A DNA stretch of 64,000 nucleotides, from the NCBI GenBank assembly GCA_038748065.1, contig JBCDJG010000018.1, positions 25,673 through 89,672 of the forward strand, in the 5' to 3' direction. Both the position numbers and the translations under genes were made by a program. Of the stretch, positions 16,109 through 25,192 are shown piece by piece. The first letter of the stretch is position 1; every line of letters begins with the position of its first letter. This DNA is from JBCDJG01 sp038748065 (GTDB lineage Bacteria > Pseudomonadota > Gammaproteobacteria > Pseudomonadales > Halieaceae). The notes beneath the pieces are model-generated. The model worked only from the letters and a program-made list of their open reading frames with translations, ran no database searches and was not told where the DNA came from.

Positions 16109-17472
16109 GCGAGCAAAGCAGTATCGAACAGGCCAGGGCGCGGATTCAGGAAGCCGGGGTCCAGAACATCAAGTTGGCAGTTACGGATCTCGATGGCGTA
16201 CTGCGAGGCAAGTACGTCAGTGCGGACAAATTTGATGCAGCGCTCGAGAAGGGCTTTGGCTTTTGCGATGTGATCTTCGGTTGGGATTCCGACGACCAAC
16301 TCTACGGGCAGGACTCCTATACTGGCTGGGAGACGGCGTTCCCGGACGCCTGGGCCAGCGTCGATGCCGATAGCTGTCGTGCACTGCCGACGGAGCAGGG
16401 TCGCTCGCTGTTGTTCCTGGCAGACTTCGCAGGATCGGAGGCGGCCGCCGTCTGTCCTCGTGCCTTGCTCAAGCGCGTGCTAGCGAGGCTGGCAGGTCTT
16501 GGCTATCAGGCTACCGCGGCGGCCGAGTTTGAGTTTTTCATGTTCGACGAGTCGCCATATTCCGTTCGTGACAAAGGCTACCGTGAGCTGCAGCCGATGA
16601 CGCCCGGTAACTTTGGGTATTCGGTGCTGCGAAACTCGACCCATGCGGACCTCTATCATCAGCTGCTGGAGATGACGCAAACCATGGGCCTTAATCTGGA
16701 GGGGCTGCATACGGAAACTGGCCCGGGCGTGCTTGAGGCGGCTATCGCCCACAGCTATGCGCTACTGGCGGCGGACAACGCGGCCCTGTTCAAGACCTAC
16801 GCCAAGGTGCTGGCGCAGCAGAATGGACTGATGGCGACGTTTATGGCCAAGTGGTCCATGGATTACCCGGGCCAGTCCGGGCACTTGCATGTGTCACTGC
16901 AGGATGAGGCGGGAGAGCCTGTCTTCCACGACGCATCTGCAGAGCATGGCATGTCCGAGACCATGCGGCACTTTCTTGGTGGCCAGCAGGCTTTGATGCC
17001 GGAGCTACTATCGATGGTGGCCTTAACCTGTAACAGCTATACCCGACTGGTGCCCGGTGCGTGGGCGCCCACGGCTGCCTCCTGGGGGCTTGAGAATCGC
17101 ACCTGTGCCCTGCGCGTGATCGCGGGATCGCCGCGGGCGCAGCGTATTGAGTACCGGGTTGCAGCCGCTGATATCAATCCCTACCTGGCGCTGGCGGCGG
17201 CTATTGGCTCCGGGCTCTGGGGTATAGAGAATCGCGTCGAGCCCACGGCGCCAACGCCTGGCAACGCCTACGAAGCGCGCTATCGTAAGGCACAGCAGTT
17301 GCCGAGAACGCTCGCCGAAGCGGCGGCTCGGCTGCGCGCCTCAAAGGCTGCGAGAGATCTTTTTGGTGACGCTTTTGTCGACCATTATGCTTATACCCGA
17401 GAGTGGGAAGAGCAACAGCAGCTGGCTGCGGTTACCGACTGGCAGCTGCAGCGCTACTTCGAGATTATCTGA
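16105..17472 (+). CDS. Glutamine synthetase family protein (type III / PuuA-like)
   Basis: A 455-residue glutamine-synthetase-fold ligase of the group that includes gamma-glutamylpolyamine synthetases, not the nitrogen-assimilation GlnA (it lacks the GlnA adenylylation loop context). Catalytic blocks are visible: AAEFEFFMFDE, ETGPGVLEAAI (Glu metal ligands), GQSGHLHVSL (His), NSYTRLVPGAWAP and RVAAADINPYLALAAAIGSG. It starts with GTG at 16105 inside the rluB stop and is followed 3 bases later by an iron-type alcohol dehydrogenase, so the three genes are coupled. Context suggests a ligation-plus-oxidation pathway for an amino alcohol or amine; the substrate is unknown. Confidence 0.85.
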   Translation: MSEQSSIEQARARIQEAGVQNIKLAVTDLDGVLRGKYVSADKFDAALEKGFGFCDVIFGWDSDDQLYGQDSYTGWETAFPDAWASVDADSCRALPTEQGRSLLFLADFAGSEAAAVCPRALLKRVLARLAGLGYQATAAAEFEFFMFDESPYSVRDKGYRELQPMTPGNFGYSVLRNSTHADLYHQLLEMTQTMGLNLEGLHTETGPGVLEAAIAHSYALLAADNAALFKTYAKVLAQQNGLMATFMAKWSMDYPGQSGHLHVSLQDEAGEPVFHDASAEHGMSETMRHFLGGQQALMPELLSMVALTCNSYTRLVPGAWAPTAASWGLENRTCALRVIAGSPRAQRIEYRVAAADINPYLALAAAIGSGLWGIENRVEPTAPTPGNAYEARYRKAQQLPRTLAEAAARLRASKAARDLFGDAFVDHYAYTREWEEQQQLAAVTDWQLQRYFEII

Positions 17473-17475
17473 CTC

Positions 17476-18651
17476 ATGCCAGCCTTGCCCGAGGTTAACT
17501 GGAACTACCCGACCCCCATTTGGTTTGGCGAGGGGCGTGTCAAGGAGCTGCCTGCCGCCTGCGCGGAGCTTGGGATGCGGCGTCCCTTGCTGGTAACGGA
17601 CGAGGGCCTGGCGGCACTGCCGATGGTGCAGGAAGCGCTTGACGGACTCATTGCCGCACAGCTGGAGGCGGCGCTTTTCAGTGACGTCCAGGGTAATCCC
17701 ACTGGCAGCAACGTCGAAAAGGGTCTCGCCGTGTTTCGGCAGGGTCAGCATGACGGCGTGGTCGCCTTTGGTGGCGGTTCTGGACTGGATGCAGGAAAGG
17801 CCATCGCGCTGATGGCCGGTCAGTCGCGGTCGCTATGGGACTTTGAGGATGTCGGCGACAACTGGCGGCGCGCTGACGCCTCGGGTATTGCGCCGGTGAT
17901 CGCGATCCCCACGACGGCGGGCACCGGCTCTGAAGTCGGGCGTGCGTCGGTCATTCTGGATGAAACGGCTCAGCGCAAGAAGATTATCTTTCACCCCGCC
18001 ATGTTGCCGGGACTGGTTATCAGTGACCCAGGCCTGACGCTTGCCCTGCCACCCACGATTACCGCCTGGACCGGCGTCGACGCCTTTGTACACGCGCTGG
18101 AAGCGTTTTGCGCGCCCGCGTATCACCCCATGGCAGATGGCATTGCGGTAGAGGCAATGCGGCTAGTCAAGGCCTTTCTGCCGAGAGCCGTGGCAGACGG
18201 CACAGATATCGAAGCACGGGGCCAAATGCTGGTCGCTGCTTCAATGGGCGCGACCGCCTTCCAGAAGGGGCTTGGGTCTATTCATGCCGTTTCCCATGTG
18301 GTGGGCGCGTTGTATAACACCCATCATGGTCTCACCAACGCGATCGTTCTGCCCTTTGGTGTCCGCCAGAATGCGCCTGTATTAGAGGAGAAGCTCAGCA
18401 CCCTGTGCCGCGTGCTTTCACTGAAGGGTGAGGGGAGTGAGGCCTTTGTGGCGTTCCTTCACCAATTCTGCAGCGAGCTTGCAATCCCTGCATCGCTGTC
18501 CGAGCTGGGAGTCGATGACTCAAGAGCTGAAGAGATCGGTGGGATGGCCCTGCAAGATCCTTCAGCGGGCGGTAATGCGCAAGTGCTCACAGCGCAGCAG
18601 TATACGGCCCTGTTTCGGGCATCGGTGGCTGGTGACGTCTCGTTTTTGTAA
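17476..18651 (+). CDS. Iron-containing alcohol dehydrogenase
   Basis: A 391-residue NAD(P)-dependent group III alcohol dehydrogenase. Dinucleotide site GGGSGLDAGKAIAL; iron/metal ligands in TGVDAFVHALEAFCAP (Asp, His), GSIHAVSHVVGA and NTHHGLTNAIVLP (His). ATP-TAGTGSEVG motif is present as IPTTAGTGSEVG. Starts 3 bases after the glutamine-synthetase homologue and is convergent with yciK, with a 57-base gap that has no clear terminator. Relatives oxidise 1,2-propanediol, lactaldehyde, ethanolamine-derived alcohols or 4-hydroxybutyrate, among others. Confidence 0.9.
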   Translation: MPALPEVNWNYPTPIWFGEGRVKELPAACAELGMRRPLLVTDEGLAALPMVQEALDGLIAAQLEAALFSDVQGNPTGSNVEKGLAVFRQGQHDGVVAFGGGSGLDAGKAIALMAGQSRSLWDFEDVGDNWRRADASGIAPVIAIPTTAGTGSEVGRASVILDETAQRKKIIFHPAMLPGLVISDPGLTLALPPTITAWTGVDAFVHALEAFCAPAYHPMADGIAVEAMRLVKAFLPRAVADGTDIEARGQMLVAASMGATAFQKGLGSIHAVSHVVGALYNTHHGLTNAIVLPFGVRQNAPVLEEKLSTLCRVLSLKGEGSEAFVAFLHQFCSELAIPASLSELGVDDSRAEEIGGMALQDPSAGGNAQVLTAQQYTALFRASVAGDVSFL

Positions 18652-18708
18652 CTTCCTGGCGCGAGCTGATCTGTCTCCCCGTCCCCCGCCGAAAGCCGGA
18701 TGATTCGA

Positions 18709-19458
18709 CTATCGCGCGTCGAAGGCCTGGCCAGTGACACCTTTACTATCCGGGCCCATCAGGTAAAGATAAGCAGCCATGATTTCCTCGGGCGAAGGGT
18801 TGTCGGTGGGGGTTTCTGCGGGATAGGCGGACTGCCGCATCTTGGTATTGGTTCCCTTGGGGTTAAGGCTGTTGACCCGCACATTTGAGGTATTGGCCAT
18901 TTCATCGGCCAGCACTTGCATAAACCCCTCCGTGGCGAACTTGGACACGGCGTAGGCTCCCCAATAGGCACGCCCCTGACGACCAACCCCCGAAGAGGTC
19001 AGGATGACCGAAGCGCTGGGCGCCGCCTGAAGAAGCGGCAACAAGTAGCGTGTCAGGCCAAACTGCGCATTAACGTTCACCTGCATGACGTCGCACCAGG
19101 TCTGGTAGTTACTGCTCTCCACCGGCGCGCGCTCGCCCAGAATGCTGGCGTTGTGCAACAGTCCATCCAGGTGCCCGAACTCGCCTGCCAGGTGATCTGC
19201 CAGTTGCACGTACTGCTCTTCGCTTGCGCTGGCAAGGTCCAGGGGCACCAGCGCCGGGCGCGGCCCGCCGGCACGTTCGATTTCATCGTAAACCGACTCC
19301 AGCTTTTCCTCCGTGCGTCCCAACAGTACAACAGTGGCACCGTGGGCGGCATAGGTCAGGCTGGCCACGCGTCCGATGCCGTCGCCGGCGCCGGTTACAA
19401 GCAGGCAGCGACCTCGCAGCAGGTCTGGCGCGGGCTGATAGTTTTCGGGTGCGAGCAT
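18709..19458 (-). CDS. yciK: YciK-type SDR oxidoreductase
   Basis: A 249-residue short-chain dehydrogenase/reductase. Rossmann motif TGAGDGIGR, NxxG-like LLHNASIL, catalytic Ser in ILTSSGVGRQGR, and Tyr-Lys in YWGAYAVSKFATEG, then the YciK-typical LNPKGTNTKMR. Function of YciK is not established in detail; it is conserved next to mupP and ubiG in Pseudomonas-type genomes. Here it is last in the mtaD-ubiG-mupP-yciK minus-strand group, 20 bases after mupP. Convergent with the alcohol dehydrogenase. Confidence 0.9.
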   Translation of the reverse strand: MLAPENYQPAPDLLRGRCLLVTGAGDGIGRVASLTYAAHGATVVLLGRTEEKLESVYDEIERAGGPRPALVPLDLASASEEQYVQLADHLAGEFGHLDGLLHNASILGERAPVESSNYQTWCDVMQVNVNAQFGLTRYLLPLLQAAPSASVILTSSGVGRQGRAYWGAYAVSKFATEGFMQVLADEMANTSNVRVNSLNPKGTNTKMRQSAYPAETPTDNPSPEEIMAAYLYLMGPDSKGVTGQAFDAR

Positions 19459-19478
19459 GATGTCGTTCCAGGAGGCGA

Positions 19479-20138
19479 TTAGTTGAAAATCAGGTCGTGT
19501 AGTTCAAGGCTGGAGGCGGCATATGCGTCGGCGCGCCAGCTGGTTGGGTCGTCATCAGCCTCGATATAGCCATAGGTAGCGGCAATGGTATACATGCCCG
19601 CGCTGCGTCCTGCCTCAATGTCGCGCCGGTGATCGCCGATGTAGACGGTGTGTTCGGGCAGGCACGCCAGCTCTTCGCAGTTGCGCAACAGGGACTCGGG
19701 GTGGGGCTTGCGCTGACTAACGTCATCTGGGCAGACAACGCTGCCTGCGGCTGGCTGGAGATTCAGTTCCGCCAGCAGAGGCTCGGTATAGATGCGCGGC
19801 TTATTGGTCGCTATGCCCCAGGGGATACCGAGGTCACCCAAGTGACGCAACAGCATCGGGATGCCCGGGTAGGGCCGAGCGCTGCTACCCAGAACCTCGC
19901 TGTAGAGCTCGAGCAGTCGCAGGCGCTGCTGCTCCGCCGCCTTCGAGTCGGGCTGTAGGTCAAGGGCGAGGCAAACCAAGGCCAGTGCGCCATTAGATAC
20001 CGAGCGCCGGATGCGGGCTTCGTCCATTGGTGCCCTGCCGTGCTCTGCGCGTAAGGCCTGTACGACCACGACAAATTCCTCGGCTGTATCCACGAGGGTG
20101 CCGTCGAGGTCGAACAGTACCGCGCGGGGTGGCGTCAC
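19479..20138 (-). CDS. mupP: N-acetylmuramic acid 6-phosphate phosphatase MupP (HAD family)
   Basis: A 219-residue HAD hydrolase of the Gph-like type: nucleophile motif FDLDGTLVDTAEEF, then TNKPRIYTEPLL and KPHPESLL, and the acidic motif YIGDHRRDIEAGRSAGM. In Pseudomonas the homologue between ubiG and yciK dephosphorylates MurNAc 6-phosphate in cell-wall recycling, and the gene order here (mtaD, ubiG, mupP, yciK) is the same, so MupP is preferred over phosphoglycolate phosphatase. Start overlaps the ubiG stop by four bases (ATGA type). Confidence 0.87.
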   Translation of the reverse strand: MTPPRAVLFDLDGTLVDTAEEFVVVVQALRAEHGRAPMDEARIRRSVSNGALALVCLALDLQPDSKAAEQQRLRLLELYSEVLGSSARPYPGIPMLLRHLGDLGIPWGIATNKPRIYTEPLLAELNLQPAAGSVVCPDDVSQRKPHPESLLRNCEELACLPEHTVYIGDHRRDIEAGRSAGMYTIAATYGYIEADDDPTSWRADAYAASSLELHDLIFN

Positions 20139-20917
20139 AGGGGCTTTTCCGCGTGTACCATGTAGTTTACGGAAACATCGCCCGGGTCGAGCCTGTAGCG
20201 CTCGTTAAGCGGGTTATAGGTCAAGCCCGTGCTTTCCTTGAGCAGCAGCCGCGCATCGCGAATCCAGCCAGCCAGCTCTGAGGGTTTGATGAACTTCGAG
20301 TATTCGTGGGTGCCTGCTGGCAACAGCTTCAGGATATGTTCAGCGCCGACGATGGCAAACAGGAAGGCCTTGGGGTTGCGGTTGATGGTGGAGAAGAATA
20401 AGTGCCCCCCCGGCTTTGCCAGATCGGCGCAGGCCTGAATCACAGCGCCGGGCTCAGGAACGTGCTCCAGCATCTCCAGGCAGCAAACAATATCGAAGCT
20501 CCCTGCCCTTTCCGCCGCCAACTGTTCGGCCGTAGCCTGGCGATAATCGACCTCAGCGCCGGATTCGAGTTTGTGTATTTGCGCGACAGAAAGCGGCGCC
20601 TCGCCCATATCGATGCCGGTGACCTTGGCTCCCCGGTGCGCCATGGCCTCTGCGAGGATACCGCCGCCGCAGCCCACATCAATCAGCCGTTGTTCCGCAA
20701 CTGGTGCACGCTCATCGATCCAGTTTGCTCGCAGCGGGTTAATATCATGTAGCGGTTTGAACTCGCTGTTGCGATCCCACCAGCGTGAAGCCAGTGCTTC
20801 AAACTTGGCGATTTCCTGTTGATCGACATTCAGTTCCTGGTGCATGCGTGGCTCATCACTCATGGCTGTCTCGTCGCTCATGGCTGTCTCATCGCTCATG
20901 GCTGTCTCATCGCTCAT
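20135..20917 (-). CDS. ubiG: Ubiquinone 3-O-methyltransferase UbiG with repeated start codons
   Basis: Performs the two O-methylations of ubiquinone synthesis. The core begins at NVDQQEIAKFEALASRWWD and has the SAM motif LIDVGCGGGILAEAMA, then VTGIDMGEAPL and CCLEMLEHVPEP. The gene's 5' end is unusual: four 18-bp units (MSDETA x3, MSDEPR) precede the canonical start region, so five in-frame ATGs lie 18 bases apart (20917, 20899, 20881, 20863, 20845). Any of them could initiate, with the family start matching 20863 or 20845. The mtaD stop is 9 bases upstream. Likely translated with mtaD and mupP. Confidence 0.93.
   Translation of the reverse strand: MSDETAMSDETAMSDETAMSDEPRMHQELNVDQQEIAKFEALASRWWDRNSEFKPLHDINPLRANWIDERAPVAEQRLIDVGCGGGILAEAMAHRGAKVTGIDMGEAPLSVAQIHKLESGAEVDYRQATAEQLAAERAGSFDIVCCLEMLEHVPEPGAVIQACADLAKPGGHLFFSTINRNPKAFLFAIVGAEHILKLLPAGTHEYSKFIKPSELAGWIRDARLLLKESTGLTYNPLNERYRLDPGDVSVNYMVHAEKPL
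20846..20917. repeat. 18-bp tandem repeat carrying ubiG start codons
   Basis: Four units on the minus strand (20917-20900, 20899-20882, 20881-20864, 20863-20846), three almost identical (ATGAGCGATGAGACAGCC with one C/T change) and the fourth degenerate. Each unit begins with ATG, and each contains a weak GATGAG before the next ATG. Confidence 0.9.
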
Positions 20918-20926
20918 GGCTGTGCA

Positions 20927-22246
20927 TCATGCATGCGCCATGATCCGGCGCTGCCACTCGCGGGTACGGGCAATGACCGAGCTTTCGTTCAAGGTCTGTA
21001 GCCGCCGGTCCGCCATGAGCAGTTGGCCGTCAACCCAGCTGTGGGTGACCTGACTGCCGTTACAGGCATAGGCCAGCTGTGACAATGGATTGTATAAGGG
21101 TTGTACTTCCGGGCCGCTCAGGTCGACCGCGATCATGTCCGCGCACTTGCCGGGCTCGAGGCTGCCGATCAAGTGATCAAGGCCCAGCGCCCGAGCGCCG
21201 TTCAGGGTCGCCATCGCCAGGACATCCTCCGCTGGAAGCGCCGTGGCATCTTCGTTGATGAGCTTGGCCAGGAGGGCAGCGGTGTGCATCTCCTGAAACA
21301 GGTTGAGGTTATTGTTGCTGGCCGCGCTATCGGTGCCAAGCGCCACATTGACCCCGGCCTTGGCGAGCTTGTGTACCGGACAGGCGCCGGAGGCCAGCTT
21401 CATGTTGGAGTGCGGGCAGTGGATAACGTGGGCACCGCTCTCCGCCAGCAGTGCTATGTCCTGAGCGCCCAGGTCAGTCATGTGTACACACTGACTGCGT
21501 GGCCCGATCAGGCCCAGACGATGCAGGGTGTCCAAAGGGCGCTCGCCGCGCTCTTCCACGGCCTGCAGTACCTCGCCTGCGGTTTCATGCAGGTGGACCT
21601 GAATGGGCAGGTCCAGCTCGGCTGCCAGCGTTGACACCCGAGCCAGTGCTGGTTCGGGGACGGTGTAGATGGCGTGAGGGCCAAACATAACCGAGAGCCG
21701 CTGCTGGTGCTTCCGGTCGTCGCGCAGGGCCAGGCCCTTGCTGATGCACTCGTCGGCGCCGCCGGCCCATGCCGTGGGAAAGCCGATAATCGGGATGGAC
21801 ATCTGGCAGCGTAAGCCGCTCTGCTGAACAGCGTCAGCGCAGGCTTCGGGGAAGAAGTACATGTCGCTGAACGTGGTGGTCCCGGAGCGGATCATCTCCA
21901 TCGTTGCCAGATCTACGCCATCCCGAACAAACTCATAGCTGACGTGGGCAGCCTCGGCGGGCCAGATATGGTCCTCGAGCCATGGCATCAGGGGCTGGTC
22001 ATCGGCAAAACCCCGCAACAGACTCATGGCGGCATGGCCGTGGACGTTGATGAGTCCCGGCATAAGCGCGTGATCAGGGAGATCGAAGTGCTCTGCGCCG
22101 CCTAACTGTTTGGCGTCCGCGCGGGGCAGTATGGCGCTGATCTTTCCCGCTGAAACGGCGATGCTGTGATCGCTCAGCACGGCCGCATGGGGCAGTATGG
22201 GCACGATCCATCCAGGGTGAATGACGGTTTCAATAGCGGTGTTCAT
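20927..22246 (-). CDS. mtaD: TRZ/ATZ family deaminase MtaD-like (methylthioadenosine/adenosylhomocysteine deaminase)
   Basis: A 439-residue zinc amidohydrolase; relatives deaminate 5'-methylthioadenosine or S-adenosylhomocysteine to the inosine forms. Metal motifs: PGLINVHGHAAMSLLRG, VHLHETAGEV, HCPHSNMKLASG and LGTDSAASNNNLNLFQEM. The ATG at 22246 fits the family start (NTAIETVIHPGWIVP); a longer frame to 22465 would cover the 11-bp repeat and promoter region. In Pseudomonas this gene also sits beside ubiG, with mtnA next to it; here no mtnA is present on its other side and gyrA follows at once. Head of the minus-strand group ending with yciK. Confidence 0.87.
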   Translation of the reverse strand: MNTAIETVIHPGWIVPILPHAAVLSDHSIAVSAGKISAILPRADAKQLGGAEHFDLPDHALMPGLINVHGHAAMSLLRGFADDQPLMPWLEDHIWPAEAAHVSYEFVRDGVDLATMEMIRSGTTTFSDMYFFPEACADAVQQSGLRCQMSIPIIGFPTAWAGGADECISKGLALRDDRKHQQRLSVMFGPHAIYTVPEPALARVSTLAAELDLPIQVHLHETAGEVLQAVEERGERPLDTLHRLGLIGPRSQCVHMTDLGAQDIALLAESGAHVIHCPHSNMKLASGACPVHKLAKAGVNVALGTDSAASNNNLNLFQEMHTAALLAKLINEDATALPAEDVLAMATLNGARALGLDHLIGSLEPGKCADMIAVDLSGPEVQPLYNPLSQLAYACNGSQVTHSWVDGQLLMADRRLQTLNESSVIARTREWQRRIMAHA

Positions 22247-22306
22247 TGCCTGCGGAGATCCTGCTTCCGGTGTCAGGGGCGAGAGTATAACCGTAAACCC
22301 CGCTAT

Positions 22307-22351
22307 GGTGCTTAAGAGGGTGCTTAAAGGGTGCTTGAAGGCTGCGTAAAG
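22307..22351. repeat. 11-12 bp direct repeats between mtaD and gyrA
   Basis: Four consecutive copies of GGTGCTTAAGAG, GGTGCTTAAAG, GGTGCTTGAAG and GCTGCGTAAAG. The first is 12 bases and the rest 11, about one helical turn each. They sit about 60-100 bases upstream of the mtaD ATG and upstream of the gyrA -10. Confidence 0.75.
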
Positions 22352-22398
22352 GCCGGCACAGAGCCCTAAAAACATGGCCATTCGGGGGGCTAATCCGG

Positions 22399-22404
22399 TA
22401 TAAT
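22399..22404 (+). promoter_or_regulatory. Candidate gyrA -10 box (TATAAT)
   Basis: A consensus TATAAT on the plus strand. The expected -35 position (about 22376-22381) reads GGCCAT, so the -35 is weak or absent. The leader to the gyrA ATG would be about 190 bases. Confidence 0.45.
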
Positions 22405-22597
22405 TTGCCGCTGCGGGAGCAGTGCGGAAATGAGCTGTGCCACAGCCGTGAAAGCGGATGCGCATCGCCCCAAAAAAGGGCTTTGCAGGGCCGCAAAAAA
22501 GAGCAACAAGAGACCGGGAAAGCGAACGGTCCTTAATCGTCCATCCAACCGCAGGCTAATTCTATAACGTCGCCGCGGTCCGCCGGGAAGCCACTAC

Positions 22598-25168
22598 ATG
22601 GGTGAAATCGCCAAAGAAATCCTGCCCGTCAATATTGAAGACGAGCTGAAACAATCCTATCTCGACTACGCCATGAGCGTGATCGTAGGGCGGGCTCTGC
22701 CGGATGTGCGCGATGGCCTGAAACCCGTGCACCGTCGTGTGTTGTTCGCCATGAACGAGCTGAATAACGACTGGAACAAGGCGTATAAGAAATCGGCCCG
22801 GGTGGTCGGTGATGTTATCGGTAAATATCACCCCCATGGCGACTCAGCCGTTTACGACACCATTGTGCGGATGGCTCAGCCTTTTTCCATGCGTTACATG
22901 CTGGTGGACGGCCAGGGGAATTTCGGTTCCATAGACGGCGATTCCGCGGCGGCAATGCGTTATACCGAGATTCGCATGCGCAAGATTTCCCATGCCATGC
23001 TTTCGGACCTCGACAAGGAAACCGTCGACTTCGTCGATAACTACGACGGCACCGAACAGATTCCTGCGGTGATGCCGACACGGATTCCCAACCTGCTGGT
23101 GAACGGATCTTCGGGTATTGCCGTTGGCATGGCGACCAATATCCCGCCGCATAACATCACTGAGGTGATCAGCGGCTGCCTGGCATTGCTTGCAAGCCCC
23201 GAGCTCACAGTGGACGAGCTGATGGAACACATCCCGGGGCCAGACTTTCCGACCGGTGCCATCATTAACGGCCGCGCTGGCATCATACAGGCTTATCGCT
23301 CCGGCCGAGGCCGCATTTACGTGCGGGCGCGGGCCGAAGTGATTACCGATGAGAAGCGCGGCAAAGACACTATTATCGTCCACGAGATTCCCTACCAGTT
23401 GAACAAGGCTCGCCTCATCGAGCGGATTGCTGAACTGGTCAAGGACAAGAAAATCGAGGGTATCACTGAGCTGCGAGATGAGTCCGACAAGGACGGTCTG
23501 CGCATCGTCATTGAGCTACGTCGTGGCGAAATGGGCGATGTTGTGCTCAACAACCTCTACGCACAAACACAGCTGCAGTCGGTTTTCGGCATCAATATGG
23601 TGGCGCTGGTCGATGGCCAGCCGAAGATTCTGAACCTCAAGGAAATCCTTGAGGCCTTCATCCGCCACCGCCGCGAGGTGGTAACCCGGCGCACCGTTTA
23701 CCTGCTGCGCAAAGCGCGCGAGCGCGGCCACATCCTCGAAGGGCTGGCGATTGCCCTGGCGAATATCGACCCGGTCATCGAGATGATCAAGGCGTCGCCC
23801 ACTGCCAGCGAAGCCCGCGAACGTCTGCTGGCCCAGGGCTGGTCTCCCGGGGATGTGATCGGCATGCTGGAACGGGCGGGTGCAGATGCGTGCCGGCCCG
23901 ATGATCTCGAGCCCGAATACGGCCTGGTGGATGGCGAGTATCACCTGTCACCGGCGCAGGCGCAGGCGATTCTGGAGCTGCGCCTGCACCGTCTGACCGG
24001 CCTCGAGCATGAGAAGCTGCTGAACGAGTATCAGGAAAAGCTGGCGGAAATAGCCGACTATCTCGAGATTCTGTCCGACCCCGAGCGGCTCAAGCACGTG
24101 ATCCGCGAGGAACTGGAGGAAGTGGTCGCCGAATACGGCGATGAACGCCTCACTGAGATTACGTCATCACAGCATGACCTCACCGTCGAGGACCTCATCA
24201 CGGAAGAGGATCGAGTCGTCACAATCTCACACGGCGGCTACGCCAAGACCCAGCCACTGTCGGACTACCAGGCCCAGCGTCGCGGCGGCATGGGTAAGTC
24301 TGCAACGGCGGTAAAGGATGAAGACTTCGTGGAGCACCTGCTGATAGCCAGCACGCATGCGACCATCCTGTGCTTCTCCAACCTTGGTAAAGTTTATTGG
24401 CTCAAGGTTTACCAGATACCACTGGCGGGTAGGAATTCGCGGGGTCGTCCTATGGTCAACCTGCTGCCGCTTGAAGAGGGCGAGCGTGTAACCTCCATAT
24501 TGCCCGTAGAAGAGTATACGGAGGGCCACTACATTTTCATGGCCACCGCGAGCGGTACGGTGAAAAAGACGGCGCTGACCGATTTCTCACGGCAGCGCAG
24601 CGTCGGTCTAAGGGCACTGGAATTGGAAGAGGGCGATGTCCTGGTCGGCACGGCCATTACGACGGGCGAACAAGATGTCATGTTGCTCTCCAGCGAAGGC
24701 AAGGCGGTGCGCTTCAAGGAGTCAGACGTGCGCGCCATGGGGCGCACGGCCCGTGGCGTTCGCGGCATCAAGTTGGGCGTCGGCCATGCGATGATTTCCT
24801 TGATTATCCCGGCGGAGGGCGGCCGCGTGCTGACGGTCAGTGAAAATGGCTATGGCAAGCGCACGGAGATGCAGGAGTTCCCAACCAAGGGCCGCGGCAC
24901 CATGGGCGTCATTGCAATGCAGACTTCAGATCGCAACGGCCGCCTGGTAGGCGCCGTGCAGGTCTTCGAGGGCGACGAACTAATGCTGATCTCCAACCAG
25001 GGCACTCTGGTTCGTACGCGCACCGACGAAGTCTCTATTCTGGGCCGCAACACCCAGGGCGTGCGCGTCATTCGCTGTAAAGACGGCGAATCACTCGTGA
25101 GCGTAGAACGTATCGAGGAGCCCGAGGAAGATCTCGTTCTCGAAGAAGGTATGGATGACGAGCCGTGA
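22598..25168 (+). CDS. gyrA: DNA gyrase subunit A
   Basis: Catalytic breakage-reunion subunit of the type II topoisomerase that introduces negative supercoils. The 856-residue protein has the active tyrosine at Tyr122 in AAAMRYTEIRM. The quinolone-resistance region reads HPHGDSAVYD, with Ser83 and Asp87 in E. coli numbering, so no classic resistance substitution is present. The C-terminal beta-pinwheel carries the GyrA box QRRGGMG (consensus QRRGGKG). Start ATG at 22598 follows a long leader. Heads the conserved block gyrA-serC-pheA-tyrA-aroA-cmk-rpsA; serC starts 24 bases later. Confidence 0.98.
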   Translation: MGEIAKEILPVNIEDELKQSYLDYAMSVIVGRALPDVRDGLKPVHRRVLFAMNELNNDWNKAYKKSARVVGDVIGKYHPHGDSAVYDTIVRMAQPFSMRYMLVDGQGNFGSIDGDSAAAMRYTEIRMRKISHAMLSDLDKETVDFVDNYDGTEQIPAVMPTRIPNLLVNGSSGIAVGMATNIPPHNITEVISGCLALLASPELTVDELMEHIPGPDFPTGAIINGRAGIIQAYRSGRGRIYVRARAEVITDEKRGKDTIIVHEIPYQLNKARLIERIAELVKDKKIEGITELRDESDKDGLRIVIELRRGEMGDVVLNNLYAQTQLQSVFGINMVALVDGQPKILNLKEILEAFIRHRREVVTRRTVYLLRKARERGHILEGLAIALANIDPVIEMIKASPTASEARERLLAQGWSPGDVIGMLERAGADACRPDDLEPEYGLVDGEYHLSPAQAQAILELRLHRLTGLEHEKLLNEYQEKLAEIADYLEILSDPERLKHVIREELEEVVAEYGDERLTEITSSQHDLTVEDLITEEDRVVTISHGGYAKTQPLSDYQAQRRGGMGKSATAVKDEDFVEHLLIASTHATILCFSNLGKVYWLKVYQIPLAGRNSRGRPMVNLLPLEEGERVTSILPVEEYTEGHYIFMATASGTVKKTALTDFSRQRSVGLRALELEEGDVLVGTAITTGEQDVMLLSSEGKAVRFKESDVRAMGRTARGVRGIKLGVGHAMISLIIPAEGGRVLTVSENGYGKRTEMQEFPTKGRGTMGVIAMQTSDRNGRLVGAVQVFEGDELMLISNQGTLVRTRTDEVSILGRNTQGVRVIRCKDGESLVSVERIEEPEEDLVLEEGMDDEP

Positions 25169-25192
25169 CAATGGGGCCAGAGGAATAGCGTA

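Larger units (their letters stand above)
22247..22597. other. Divergent mtaD/gyrA intergenic region
   Basis: A 351-base non-coding region between divergent mtaD and gyrA. It holds an 11-bp repeat (22307-22351), a TATAAT box (22399-22404) and then a long leader of about 190 bases before the gyrA ATG at 22598. I see no further gene in it. Confidence 0.6.

Noticed and set aside
19479..20138. Phosphoglycolate phosphatase (Gph)
   Set aside because: The HAD motifs fit both, but the ubiG-mupP-yciK gene order favours MupP.
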